Source: an uncultured Eubacteriales bacterium (lineage in GTDB: Bacteria > Bacillota > Clostridia > Christensenellales > Borkfalkiaceae). Taken from it: a stretch of DNA of 33,556 bases. Of the stretch, positions 26,338-33,461 are shown one piece after another. A program made the position numbers and the translations under genes. The notes beneath the pieces are model-generated. The model did not search any database, was not told the origin of the DNA, and saw only the letters and a list, made by a program, of their open reading frames with translations. The DNA is taken from NCBI GenBank assembly GCA_949288785.1, contig CASELQ010000028.1:1-33556 (forward strand), in the 5' to 3' direction. Position 1 is the first letter of the stretch. Every line of letters begins with the position of its first letter.

Positions 26338-26637
26338 CTAAATCGCGCAAAGCACGACGCAACAGGAAAGTCCCACCAATATCACATATAAAATAACGCA
26401 TACCAGCGCGCCTTTGCCAGCGCTGGAAGCGCGCAGCGGATACTCGTCTCTCCAAACAAGATACAAAACAAGCCCCACAACGGGTATTAAAAAACCCAAC
26501 AGCGCCCACCAGAAACTCGATCCGTCGCTCGGGTTATAATTAAACGCCGGCTTTGGCGGAGCGCCCGTGGAATGAGCACAATAAGGGCATATCGTCTTAT
26601 CCTCCGGAATTTCCTTTCCGCAATGTCTGCAATACAT
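26338..26637 (-). CDS. Zinc-ribbon membrane protein (copy 2)
   Basis: 99 aa. MYCRHCGKEI.. ICPYCAH (CxxC twice), then a Pro-rich linker and two membrane helices (FWWALLGFLIPVVGLVLYL, then a Cys-containing helix ending SCCVVLCAI). It aligns with the downstream copy over its length (GFLIPVVGLVLYLVWRDEYP against GFFIPIVGLILFLVWKNEMP), so the pair arose by tandem duplication. It is driven by a perfect-consensus promoter (26669-26697), with ribosome binding site GAGGGGG. Confidence 0.75.
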   Translation of the reverse strand: MYCRHCGKEIPEDKTICPYCAHSTGAPPKPAFNYNPSDGSSFWWALLGFLIPVVGLVLYLVWRDEYPLRASSAGKGALVCVILYVILVGLSCCVVLCAI

Positions 26638-26668
26638 AAAAACCCCCTCAAAAACTTTTTCTGATTTT

Positions 26669-26697
26669 ATTATATTCCAATACTTTTATTCTGTCAA
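26669..26697 (-). promoter_or_regulatory. Consensus sigma-A promoter of the zinc-ribbon genes
   Basis: Exact TTGACA (26697-26692), 17 nt, exact TATAAT (26674-26669). It overlaps the 3' end of the degenerate copy (26686-26798). Confidence 0.85.
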
Positions 26698-26798
26698 TAT
26701 TCTTTTTAAATTTCCGAATGGTATTTTCTGTAAACCGCGGCAGTAAGGGAAAATGCAGCGTCGTCGCTTATCTCTTTACCGCACTTTTTACAATACAT
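26686..26798 (-). pseudogene. Degenerate third zinc-ribbon gene
   Basis: ATG 26798 has AAGGAG upstream and begins MYCKKCGKEISDDAAF, like copies 1 and 2. As given it shifts to SLTAAVYRKYHSEI and stops at 26706 after 30 aa. Adding one base between 26749 and 26750 restores FCPYC, the second CxxC, and gives 37 aa ending at 26686. Even corrected it lacks the membrane helices, so it is truncated. It is either a remnant or a minimal zinc-ribbon peptide. Confidence 0.55.
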
Positions 26799-26818
26799 TT
26801 TCCTTTCTCCTTTTTATC

Positions 26819-26841
26819 AAATATCCCAAAACGGGATATTT
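26819..26841. repeat. Inverted repeat in the leader of the operator-controlled transcript
   Basis: AAATATCCC (26819-26827) and GGGATATTT (26833-26841), loop 5 nt. It sits between the -10 at 26844-26849 and the ribosome binding site of the degenerate copy. It could be an RNA hairpin or a second DNA-binding site. Confidence 0.5.
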
Positions 26842-26843
26842 AT

Positions 26844-26872
26844 ATTATACCGTATCGGTATAATTAAGTCAA
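26844..26872 (-). promoter_or_regulatory. Promoter with a perfect palindromic operator, divergent from the XRE gene
   Basis: The minus-strand promoter is TTGACT (26872-26867), 17 nt, TATAAT (26849-26844). Its spacer and -10 are covered by the 21-bp palindrome ATTATACCG-TAT-CGGTATAAT (26844-26864). A bound protein would block RNA polymerase. The palindrome also presents a TATAAT on the plus strand (26859-26864), toward the XRE gene. XRE-type repressors typically bind such sites next to their own gene. Confidence 0.75.
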
Positions 26873-26937
26873 GAAAAAAATATTTTTATCCGAAAATTTT
26901 ACTTTACTCTGAAAATCGAAAAAATAATAAGGACAAA

Positions 26938-27144
26938 ATGAGACTTAAACAATTAAGGAAACAGAGAAAAATTTCGCAGTTAAAACTTGCGCTGGATTTA
27001 AATCTCAATCAGAACAGCGTTTCGCGCTATGAAAACGGCGAGCGAGAGGCAGATTACGCCACGCTAATTGCTTTTGCGGACTATTTTGGCGTGTCTTTGG
27101 ACTATCTTTTAGAGCGCACCGACAACCCGAAAATGAATAAGTAA
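26938..27144 (+). CDS. XRE-family HTH repressor
   Basis: 68 aa, a single Cro/C1-type helix-turn-helix domain filling the protein: LKQLRKQRKISQLKLALDL, then NQNSVSRYENGEREADYATL and FADYFGVSLDYLLER, the classic five-helix pattern. It has AAGGA before ATG 26938. It is divergent from the zinc-ribbon genes across the palindromic operator, so it probably represses them and perhaps itself (inference). It ends at a terminator at 27221-27262. Confidence 0.9.
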   Translation: MRLKQLRKQRKISQLKLALDLNLNQNSVSRYENGEREADYATLIAFADYFGVSLDYLLERTDNPKMNK

Positions 27145-27194
27145 AATACGCTCCTGCCGCCCTTAAACATTGTTGAAAAAAACTTTTGCTTTTT

Positions 27195-27220
27195 CTACTA
27201 CTACCACTACTACTGCTGCC
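27195..27220 (+). repeat. Short CTA/CTG triplet run
   Basis: About eight near-perfect CTA/CCA/CTG triplets after the XRE stop, at the 5' flank of the terminator stem. Part of it (CACTACT) can pair with AGTAGTG after the stem, extending the hairpin. Confidence 0.6.
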
Positions 27221-27262
27221 GAGCGCCCGCCGTAACACGGCGGGCGCTCAGTAGTGCTTTTT
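27221..27262 (+). terminator. Intrinsic terminator of the XRE gene
   Basis: GAGCGCCCGCCGT (27221-27233) pairs with ACGGCGGGCGCTC (27237-27249), 3-nt loop, then CAGTAGTGCTTTTTATTT. Confidence 0.85.
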
Positions 27263-27308
27263 ATTTAATTCATTTTTTTATTTTAATTAAAACCGTTGTA
27301 CCGGGTTA

Positions 27309-27542
27309 TTAAGCTTTGGTGGCCGCCGCCTGTTTTTCCGCCGCCCTTTTTGCGGCTTTCTTTGCGGCATATCTCCTCGAGGCGGCCCTCCTGCCGTAAG
27401 CCTTAAACGCCTTATCGCAGGGGTTTTCAAGCGATTTGTCGCATTTAATGCAAAACTCGAAAGTACCGCATGCGTCCGCTCCCATAGCCACGCTCTTTTC
27501 CCATTTCATAACGTCCAGTTCGTGTTGTTTTTTTGTCAGCAT
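27309..27542 (-). CDS. Small protein with a four-cysteine cluster and basic Ala-rich tail
   Basis: 77 aa. Four Cys (C25, C31, C34, C42 in GADACGTFEFCIKCDKSLE and NPC) could bind a metal. Residues 44-77 are basic and Ala-rich (AASRRYAAKKAAKRAAEKQ), a helical tail that could bind nucleic acid. Short proteins with this Cys pattern occur in Clostridia, but I know of no function. It has GGAG 8 nt before ATG 27542 and a strong promoter just upstream, so it is likely well expressed. Confidence 0.7.
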   Translation of the reverse strand: MLTKKQHELDVMKWEKSVAMGADACGTFEFCIKCDKSLENPCDKAFKAYGRRAASRRYAAKKAAKRAAEKQAAATKA

Positions 27543-27574
27543 ATAATCATCTCCGAATATAAATTTCGTAATAA

Positions 27575-27602
27575 ATTATATCATCGGACCGCAATTTGTC
27601 AA
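27575..27602 (-). promoter_or_regulatory. Strong sigma-A promoter of the four-Cys protein
   Basis: TTGACA (27602-27597), 16 nt, TATAAT (27580-27575) with an upstream TGA, i.e. an extended -10. Confidence 0.8.
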
Positions 27603-27657
27603 TCAAAGCGTGCAGGCAAAAAGTTTTTCGTCAAAATTAGTACCCGTTCGCTAAAAT

Positions 27658-29538
27658 TTACGCCAGCCCCTCCTCGGCGGTTTTAAGGTTGAGGTCGTTA
27701 AGGCATTTAAGCTCGTAGAATTTACCCTTTTTATCCATAAGCTCCTGATAGCTCCCCATTTCCACGGCAACGCCGTTATCCATAACTATTATCCTGTCCG
27801 CGTCCCGTATGGTGGAAAGGCGGTGCGCCACAATAAATGTAGTCCTGCCGCGTATGGAAGATGAAATGGCCTTTTGCACGTGGTATTCGGAGATGTTATC
27901 GAGAGCGCTCGTTGCCTCGTCCAGAATAAGTATGCGCGGGTTGCGGATGAGCGCGCGCGCAATGGTTATGCGCTGTTTCTGCCCGCCCGAAAGTTTGTCG
28001 CCGTGCTCGCCCACGTCCGTATCCAGTCCGTTCGGTAAATCTTTCACAAACTCATCGAGATTTGCCATCTCCACAGCCTTTTTAAAATCTTCTTCCGAGT
28101 AGCCAGAAAGCCCGTAAGTGATATTCTCGCGTATGGTGCCTGCAAAAAGTATGCTGTTCTGCGGAACCACGGAAATAAAATGACGGTATTCCGAAAGATT
28201 AAGGTCTTTAATATTCTTGCCGTCAATCAGAAGTTCGCCCGACGTTGGCAACAACAGCCCGATTATAAGGTTCATTATGGTGGACTTGCCGGACCCGGAC
28301 GGCCCCACTATGGCTATACACTCGCCCGGCTCTACCGAAAGATTAAAGTCCTGCACCACGTACTGCGTGGTGTTCGGATATCTGTAATACACGTCCTTGA
28401 ACTCCACTCTGCCTTCTATGGTAGGTATATCGTACTTGCCTATGCTTACTTCCACGTCCGTAGCGTTCATTATTTCGGAAACCGAATTCAATGCCTCGAA
28501 CCCCGTACCCAACTGCGGAACTATGCTTATAAGCCCGGAAACGTATGCGCTTATGGAAGTGAACATAGACTGATAAAGCACTATATCGCCCACTTCTATA
28601 ACGTTATTGAGCGCGAGTATTGCGCAAAATACAAGGCAGGTTACCGAAAGCAGGTTGTTTATGACCCACGTCCACGCGCCGAAATAGGCGGTGGTATTGT
28701 CCATCCTGCGCCCCGACCCCGTGAGTTGGCGGATGGAATTTTCAACCGAGGAGATCTCCTTCCTTTCCAGCCCGTGCGCCTTGGTAACCGCCATCATTTC
28801 CAGCATGGTGGTAAGGCGCATGCTCATGCCTTCCGTCTTTAAGCGGTAATCGCGGTTGCGCATGCTCACCTTTTTGCGGAAAGCGAAAGTAAGCCCCACG
28901 TTACAGGGTATCACGAGCAGGAAAAACAGCGAGACAAGCCCGTTTTTATACACCGATATGGCCGCCGAAATAACCACGCTTATTATATTGGGTATAACGC
29001 TTTGAACGATAAGATTGAAAAGGGTGTCCACCGAGTCGGTGTCCTTTAAGAACTTGGACTGAATTTTACCCGTCTGCATATCCTTGTGATAAGTTATGGA
29101 CAGGCTTTGCAGTTTACGTATTACCGAACACTTAATACCGGCGCTGGTGGAACGCAGCATCTTGCTCGTAATACGCCAACGCCACACCGTGGTGGGCACG
29201 TTCTGCACCAGCAGAACTGCGAGGATGGCGCTGTCTATAATTATTCTCCGCCACACTTCGCCCGTAACGCCCGCCGCCGAATTTACGGCGGAAGTAGCCA
29301 CGTTTATTATGTCCGCCGTGATAAGAGGCATTGCCCAGGTGGGCGCCGCCTGCAATATGTACACAAGCGAAGAAAGTATGAGCGGCCAGACGTTCATCTT
29401 TACTATCTTTCGCAAAAAACGGCTCTTTACTTTGCCGCCTTTCACGCTGTCCTCCGCAAACAGATAATCGTAATCGGGAATAACGTTGTCGCTGCGTTTT
29501 AAGTTACGGGTTTTCTTGGGTTTTTCCGCCGCTTCCAT
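27658..29538 (-). CDS. ABC transporter, fused permease-ATPase (half transporter)
   Basis: 626 aa. The N-terminal six-helix exporter domain (about 50-355) is followed by an ATPase domain. The ATPase has Walker A GPSGSGKST (about 418), Q-loop VVPQNSILF, signature LSGGQKQR, Walker B ILILDEATSALD and the H-loop AHRLS. It resembles multidrug/lipid exporters of the MsbA/BmrA class, which work as dimers; no partner gene is adjacent, so a homodimer is likely. The substrate is unknown. The start at 29538 lacks a strong ribosome binding site. Confidence 0.93.
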   Translation of the reverse strand: MEAAEKPKKTRNLKRSDNVIPDYDYLFAEDSVKGGKVKSRFLRKIVKMNVWPLILSSLVYILQAAPTWAMPLITADIINVATSAVNSAAGVTGEVWRRIIIDSAILAVLLVQNVPTTVWRWRITSKMLRSTSAGIKCSVIRKLQSLSITYHKDMQTGKIQSKFLKDTDSVDTLFNLIVQSVIPNIISVVISAAISVYKNGLVSLFFLLVIPCNVGLTFAFRKKVSMRNRDYRLKTEGMSMRLTTMLEMMAVTKAHGLERKEISSVENSIRQLTGSGRRMDNTTAYFGAWTWVINNLLSVTCLVFCAILALNNVIEVGDIVLYQSMFTSISAYVSGLISIVPQLGTGFEALNSVSEIMNATDVEVSIGKYDIPTIEGRVEFKDVYYRYPNTTQYVVQDFNLSVEPGECIAIVGPSGSGKSTIMNLIIGLLLPTSGELLIDGKNIKDLNLSEYRHFISVVPQNSILFAGTIRENITYGLSGYSEEDFKKAVEMANLDEFVKDLPNGLDTDVGEHGDKLSGGQKQRITIARALIRNPRILILDEATSALDNISEYHVQKAISSSIRGRTTFIVAHRLSTIRDADRIIVMDNGVAVEMGSYQELMDKKGKFYELKCLNDLNLKTAEEGLA

Positions 29539-29562
29539 AGCTTTTTCCTCTCGGATAATGGA

Positions 29563-29594
29563 AAAGGCTTTAACTTATTACAGTCAAAGCCTTT
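29563..29594 (-). promoter_or_regulatory. Leader hairpin of the ABC transporter mRNA
   Basis: AAAGGCTTTGAC (29594-29583) pairs with GTTAAAGCCTTT (29574-29563), one G-U, 8-nt loop, followed by TCC and no long T tract. It lies between the promoter and the start codon. It may be an mRNA stabiliser or a weak attenuator. Confidence 0.45.
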
Positions 29595-29605
29595 AATGTG
29601 CAATC

Positions 29606-29634
29606 AGTGTACCACATCCCGAAAGTTAAGTCAA
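29606..29634 (-). promoter_or_regulatory. Sigma-A promoter of the ABC transporter
   Basis: TTGACT (29634-29629), 17 nt, TACACT (29611-29606) with TGG in front (extended -10). It shares GTGGTACACT with the Fic-gene promoter. Confidence 0.7.
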
Positions 29635-29663
29635 CGATTTTTTAAAAAAAGTTTTTAAAATTT

Positions 29664-30140
29664 TCAGGGCTGCTTTTGCTCTCCGTCTTTCGCCCGCAAA
29701 CCGTTGTAAAGCGCGCGTATTCCGCGGGTAACGTCGGCAAACGTTGCGGCAAAATCGCCCGTCCACCACGGGTCGGCTATGTCGCGTTTTTCGCCCGCGT
29801 ATTCCATAAGCAATTTAATTTTACGATGCGGATCTCCCCCGAAAATTTTAAGCATGTCGCGGCGATTCATCTCGTCCATACCTATAATATGGTCGTATTC
29901 CGCATAATCGCTTTTTTTGAGTTTTACGCTGCGCTTATCAGAGCAGTCTATCCCCATTCTTTCAAGGATATTCGCAGTGCCTCGGTGGACGGGTCTGCCC
30001 ACTTCTTCCCCGCTGGTAGCGGCGGAAGCGATATAAAAGTCTTTACCCTCTCCCCGTTCCTCTACAAGATCCCGCATAAGGTATTCCGCCATGGGAGAAC
30101 GGCATATATTCCCGTAACAAACAAAAAGTATCTTTACCAT
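29664..30140 (-). CDS. Low-molecular-weight protein tyrosine phosphatase
   Basis: 158 aa from ATG 30140. The P-loop FVCYGNICRSPMAEYL (C8, R14, S15) matches C-x5-R-S, and the general acid loop is DPWWTGDF. The frame extends six codons further to a TTG at 30158, but family members begin M-x-K-I-L-F-V-C, which fixes the ATG. It would dephosphorylate tyrosine residues or a small phosphate ester; the partner kinase is not in the window. It precedes the ABC transporter in the same direction, but that has its own promoter. Confidence 0.92.
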   Translation of the reverse strand: MVKILFVCYGNICRSPMAEYLMRDLVEERGEGKDFYIASAATSGEEVGRPVHRGTANILERMGIDCSDKRSVKLKKSDYAEYDHIIGMDEMNRRDMLKIFGGDPHRKIKLLMEYAGEKRDIADPWWTGDFAATFADVTRGIRALYNGLRAKDGEQKQP

Positions 30141-30209
30141 ATGCCCAGCAACAAACAATAAATTATCCGTGAACCGTTAAAAAAGCCCGGTCGCTTTCAC
30201 TTTCGTTTT

Positions 30210-31484
30210 TCACGCCGCCTCTCCGCCGTTTTCGGGTACGAGCTCATCCGTATTGCCTTCCGTATTATCTCCGCCCGAAGTATTTCCGCCTTCCGTATTA
30301 TCTCCTCCCGTCGGAGCCTCCGAAAGTCCTAAAAGCACGCGTATTTTTTCTTTGTACTCATCCGAAGCCCCGGAATTTTCTATCGCCTGCTCAAACATGA
30401 TCTTATCGTCTTCCCCTACGGAAGCTATCGCGGCAGAACCCAGTGCGTCTACAATGATCTCGTTCTCCGCAAGACCGTTTATGATTATATTCACGCTGTC
30501 CTCGGTAATATTTTCTATGGAGCCGGCGCTCGAATATTTTTCTATTTCCACAATCGCGTCGCCCGCGGCGGTAAAATTGACTTCCTTTATATCAAAGTCC
30601 TCCGGCAGGTTAAAATCCTGCCCGCCCAAAGACGCCGCCGTATCTTTAAGCACGTCGTTGAGGAGTGCGGCGGATTCGTCGTCCAGGTCGCCCTTTATCG
30701 CGTCTATATCTTTGAAACTGTCCGCAATGGCCTGGGCGTTGCCGTTTATCCCGCCGTTTTCGTTAAGTACGTTGGATATCTTGGTTATTTCGTTGCTTAC
30801 GTTCACCGCCGCGGCGACCGCGCTGGTGGCACTGTCAAGCGACACTACCGTATTGCCGCTGCTGTCGGTAGTCATAAGTTTGAAAAGCCCGCCGCCCGCC
30901 GATATATAAAATTTTCCGAGGGGGGATGCCGAATACCCTTCCACATCCAGATCCACCCCCATATTCAAAATCGGTTCGCCGTTCATTTCGAGCGAAGCTA
31001 TCTTGTTGAACTGCACCAAAAGCCCGCTCAACGGGAAACAGATAACAAATGCGATTACCGCTCCCTGCAAAAGCCCTATGACCGCACCCGTTATTCTGTG
31101 CCTTTTTACGGGGTGCCGCTTTAAGAACAGCTTTAAAAGCGGGAAAATTATAACCCAGGTAACCAGTTGCAGGAGCAGAAAACACACAAGAAACAGCGCA
31201 ACTCCCACGATAAGGCGCGCCAGCGTCTGCACCAGAGAGGTTACGGAAGAAGGCAGGTCCGCGGAAGACAGTCCTTCGGCAATCATGTCGCCCAGGGTCT
31301 GCCCGTTTATGTTTATGCCCATGACAATATCGGTCAGCAGTCCGCGCAGAAACCATGCGCCCGCCGCACATACCGCAATGAGCAGAAATCTTAAAAGAGA
31401 ACGCGAGAACCCGCGTATTATTCCCAATATGAACCCAAACAGCACACATGCCGCCGTTATTGCCAGAACAATAATATTTATCAT
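30210..31484 (-). CDS. CvpA-family membrane protein with an extended C-terminal domain
   Basis: 424 aa. The N-terminal region (about 1-165) has four hydrophobic helices and the CvpA-type start (VLFGFILGIIRGFSRSLLRF; later GAVIGLLQGAVIAFVICFP). CvpA proteins are linked to colicin V production and envelope homeostasis, with no defined activity. Residues about 170-390 are helical, probably outside the membrane, and unlike short CvpA. The tail is a Gly/Asn/Thr/Glu repeat (GGDNTEGGNTSGGDNTEG), mirrored by a direct repeat in the DNA near 30250-30310. It has its own promoter at 31549-31577. Confidence 0.8.
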   Translation of the reverse strand: MINIIVLAITAACVLFGFILGIIRGFSRSLLRFLLIAVCAAGAWFLRGLLTDIVMGININGQTLGDMIAEGLSSADLPSSVTSLVQTLARLIVGVALFLVCFLLLQLVTWVIIFPLLKLFLKRHPVKRHRITGAVIGLLQGAVIAFVICFPLSGLLVQFNKIASLEMNGEPILNMGVDLDVEGYSASPLGKFYISAGGGLFKLMTTDSSGNTVVSLDSATSAVAAAVNVSNEITKISNVLNENGGINGNAQAIADSFKDIDAIKGDLDDESAALLNDVLKDTAASLGGQDFNLPEDFDIKEVNFTAAGDAIVEIEKYSSAGSIENITEDSVNIIINGLAENEIIVDALGSAAIASVGEDDKIMFEQAIENSGASDEYKEKIRVLLGLSEAPTGGDNTEGGNTSGGDNTEGNTDELVPENGGEAA

Positions 31485-31548
31485 TTTTTATACCAAAATA
31501 TCCTTTTTCCGTTTTTTTGCCTTTTACGTTTCCTGATATTATACGTTT

Positions 31549-31577
31549 ATTATATTTATAAATTGCATAAAAGTCAA
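31549..31577 (-). promoter_or_regulatory. Sigma-A promoter of the CvpA-like gene
   Basis: TTGACT (31577-31572), 17 nt, exact TATAAT (31554-31549). The leader is about 60 nt. Confidence 0.8.
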
Positions 31578-31662
31578 GTTTTTAATCCTGCCTTTTAACG
31601 GGCGGAACCGTAGCAGTATACGCATAGCCGCGTCATATAATATACCGATAAAGAGGATAAAA

Positions 31663-31700
31663 CCCACCTTCCGCCAAATAAATATTTGGCGGAAGGTGGG
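31663..31700 (-). terminator. Intrinsic terminator of the HTH/helical-protein unit
   Basis: A perfect 17-bp stem (31663-31679 with 31684-31700), 4-nt loop, followed on the minus strand by TTTTATCC. It lies 64 nt after the stop of the 349-aa gene. Confidence 0.85.
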
Positions 31701-31763
31701 AAACATCGACCTTTTACTTTTTTGTTTTTAAGCCTGTAAATAAGTTATTAACTGCCTGAAAAA

Positions 31764-32813
31764 TCATATCCCCACTATGTCCGCAAGCCTTTGGGTAAGC
31801 CTGTTGCAAGCTGAAATCTTCTCGCGGGACTGTTCGGCGTTAAGTTTTTCCACTATGAGCATATACTCTGCGTCCGCGCGCAAATCGCTTATCTGTTTTA
31901 AGCAGTCGTCCAGAACCTCTTTCATATTGTCCTCCGAAACAACTTTACGGGCGTGCTGTATCACGGTGGCTTTTATGGCGAAAATAACACTCAAATCCTT
32001 GGCGGAAAGCTTGCGGAAGGTCTCCTTTAAATTACACTCTTTAATTTTTTTCACTACTTCCGCACCCAAATACGTTCCTCCGAGTATCACCACCGAAGAA
32101 AGCGCCGCCGCAGCGGTAACGTTTACTATACCCTGCCCTATAATGTAAGGAGCGGAATGACCGAGCTGCGCAAGGCAGGAAGTAATAACGGCGGAAGAAG
32201 ACGCTCCCAGCGCCAGCCCCAGGGGCAACGCCGCAACGGATACAGCGGCAAAAATACCCATTCCTATAAGTATTCCCTTTTCTACGTCGGTCATCGGTTT
32301 TTTGAATATCGCTACATAATTATCTCTAAGGTCGGCCTCTATATTTGCCAGTTTGCTACGTTCGCCGAACAGAAGAAGCGAGGTTTCTTCCAAAGTTTTT
32401 TCGGGATTTTTAACATTTACGTCGCGTTCCAAAACAAGCCTTATGCCGAAAAACAGCCTGCGAATCCCGTACTTATCGTCGGAAAAAAACTCATTGAGCT
32501 CCGCTTTTAACTTCTCGGCATCTTCGGCAACCGAAATATCTGTTCCTTCCATGGCGGCTTTTTCCTTAAAAGCTTCGATTTCCAAAAGCGCGTCGTTTTT
32601 TACGGCGCTCAGTTTTACGTTATTCTTTTTTCTTACGGTGTTAACGACGTTCTTGTTCCAGAAATTCACTATGGCGCTCTTTTTACTATCCGATGAAAAC
32701 GGCTCGTTTTTGGCTATCTCACCCTCCACAGTTTCAAGGTCTTTTAAAAGACGAAAATAGTTCGTGGCAGCATAAAGTTCCTTTTCCCGCTTTTCCAGAT
32801 GTTCAATTTCCAT
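31764..32813 (-). CDS. Helical protein with a central hydrophobic hairpin, unknown function
   Basis: 349 aa; family not recognised. Residues 1-175 are charged and helical (EHLEKREKELYAATNYFRLL onward), with coiled-coil-like stretches. Residues 179-255 are hydrophobic and Gly/Ala/Ser-rich, as two segments (GILIGMGIFAAVSVAALPLG; then VTAAAALSSVVILGGTYLGA). Residues 256-349 are again helical and charged. There is no signal peptide. A soluble all-helical body with a central hydrophobic hairpin is the layout of alpha-pore-forming proteins (ClyA/HBL group), but a plain two-helix membrane protein fits as well. It overlaps the upstream HTH gene by 11 nt, so both are made from one mRNA, and it ends at a terminator. 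Confidence 0.8.
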   Translation of the reverse strand: MEIEHLEKREKELYAATNYFRLLKDLETVEGEIAKNEPFSSDSKKSAIVNFWNKNVVNTVRKKNNVKLSAVKNDALLEIEAFKEKAAMEGTDISVAEDAEKLKAELNEFFSDDKYGIRRLFFGIRLVLERDVNVKNPEKTLEETSLLLFGERSKLANIEADLRDNYVAIFKKPMTDVEKGILIGMGIFAAVSVAALPLGLALGASSSAVITSCLAQLGHSAPYIIGQGIVNVTAAAALSSVVILGGTYLGAEVVKKIKECNLKETFRKLSAKDLSVIFAIKATVIQHARKVVSEDNMKEVLDDCLKQISDLRADAEYMLIVEKLNAEQSREKISACNRLTQRLADIVGI

Positions 32814-33126
32814 TTTCTAACTCCTTATAAATATATTTTTCCAACGCGTCAATATCCAGCTTGTCCCAATTGTCCGCAATAAGCCTTATAATCGAGCCAA
32901 GCCTTCCGTTACCGAAAGACTGAGGTAAAAACCTGCTTTCACAATATGCGTAAATATCTCTCTTTCCCGCACCGCCCGCAATAAGCCCGAATAACTCCGA
33001 AATATCCCCCGGCACTGCGCCTTTGTCTCCCGTTTCGTATTCGGCAATATATTTGTAAAGGGTAGGGCGGCTTTTACCCGTGATGCGTGAAAGTTCGGTT
33101 ACGCTGAAATTTTCCGTAATCACCAT
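32803..33126 (-). CDS. HTH regulator of the two-gene unit
   Basis: 107 aa. The N-terminal HTH is FSVTELSRITGKSRPTLYKY (about 7-26). The C-terminal part is helical with no recognised domain. AGGAGG lies 3 nt from ATG 33126 and 6 nt from the next codon, a GTG; the GTG at 33123 may be the true start. It overlaps the helical-protein gene by 11 nt. Its promoter is built from repeated TTGTAAAA boxes, the arrangement expected of an autoregulated repressor (inference). Confidence 0.78.
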   Translation of the reverse strand: MVITENFSVTELSRITGKSRPTLYKYIAEYETGDKGAVPGDISELFGLIAGGAGKRDIYAYCESRFLPQSFGNGRLGSIIRLIADNWDKLDIDALEKYIYKELENGN

Positions 33127-33143
33127 CCACCTCCTTTAACAGT

Positions 33144-33173
33144 ATTTTACAATATTTGTAAAAAATTGTAAAA
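33144..33173 (-). promoter_or_regulatory. Promoter embedded in TTGTAAAA operator boxes
   Basis: -35 TTTACA (33172-33167), 17 nt, -10 TAAAAT (33149-33144). TTTTACAA (33145-33152) and TTGTAAAA (33156-33163) form a perfect inverted repeat with a 3-nt centre, and a third TTGTAAAA (33166-33173) follows 2 nt on. The boxes cover both promoter elements, so a bound regulator would silence it. The stretch 33174-33417 holds no gene that I can support. Confidence 0.7.
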
Positions 33174-33416
33174 CGTTTTCAGGCATATTTTTAAAATAAT
33201 CATCTTTTATCAAAAAATACTAAAAAAAGCGGCTCCGTTTCTATCTAAAAATATCGTTAAGCCGGCTGAAACCTGTATACAAGACCCGCCGCGCGGATAC
33301 AATATTATCCCTTTCATAATATATAAAGGTAAAATTCATATACTAAACGTGTTCGGCGCATGCCCCCGCAAAACCGCGTTAACCGGTACCGTTCGGCTAA
33401 ACGCCATTCAGTATAA

Positions 33417-33450
33417 AAAAAGGTGCCGTTGCATGAAATCATGCAACGGC
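33417..33450 (-). terminator. rRNA operon terminator
   Basis: GCCGTTGCATG (33425-33435) pairs with CATGCAACGGC (33440-33450), followed on the minus strand by ACCTTTTTTTATAC. It lies just downstream of the 5S rRNA. Confidence 0.92.
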
Positions 33451-33461
33451 TCCGCGATTTT

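Noticed and set aside
27195..27220. Triplet run considered as a CRISPR or tandem-repeat element
   Set aside because: Too short and imperfect, no spacers, and partly explained by pairing around the terminator stem. No CRISPR array, insertion sequence or tRNA gene was seen anywhere in the window.
27005..27238. Minus-strand frame with a Ser-rich stretch over the XRE gene
   Set aside because: The Ser run comes from the CTA/CTG triplets and the terminator; the frame is antisense to a clear XRE gene.
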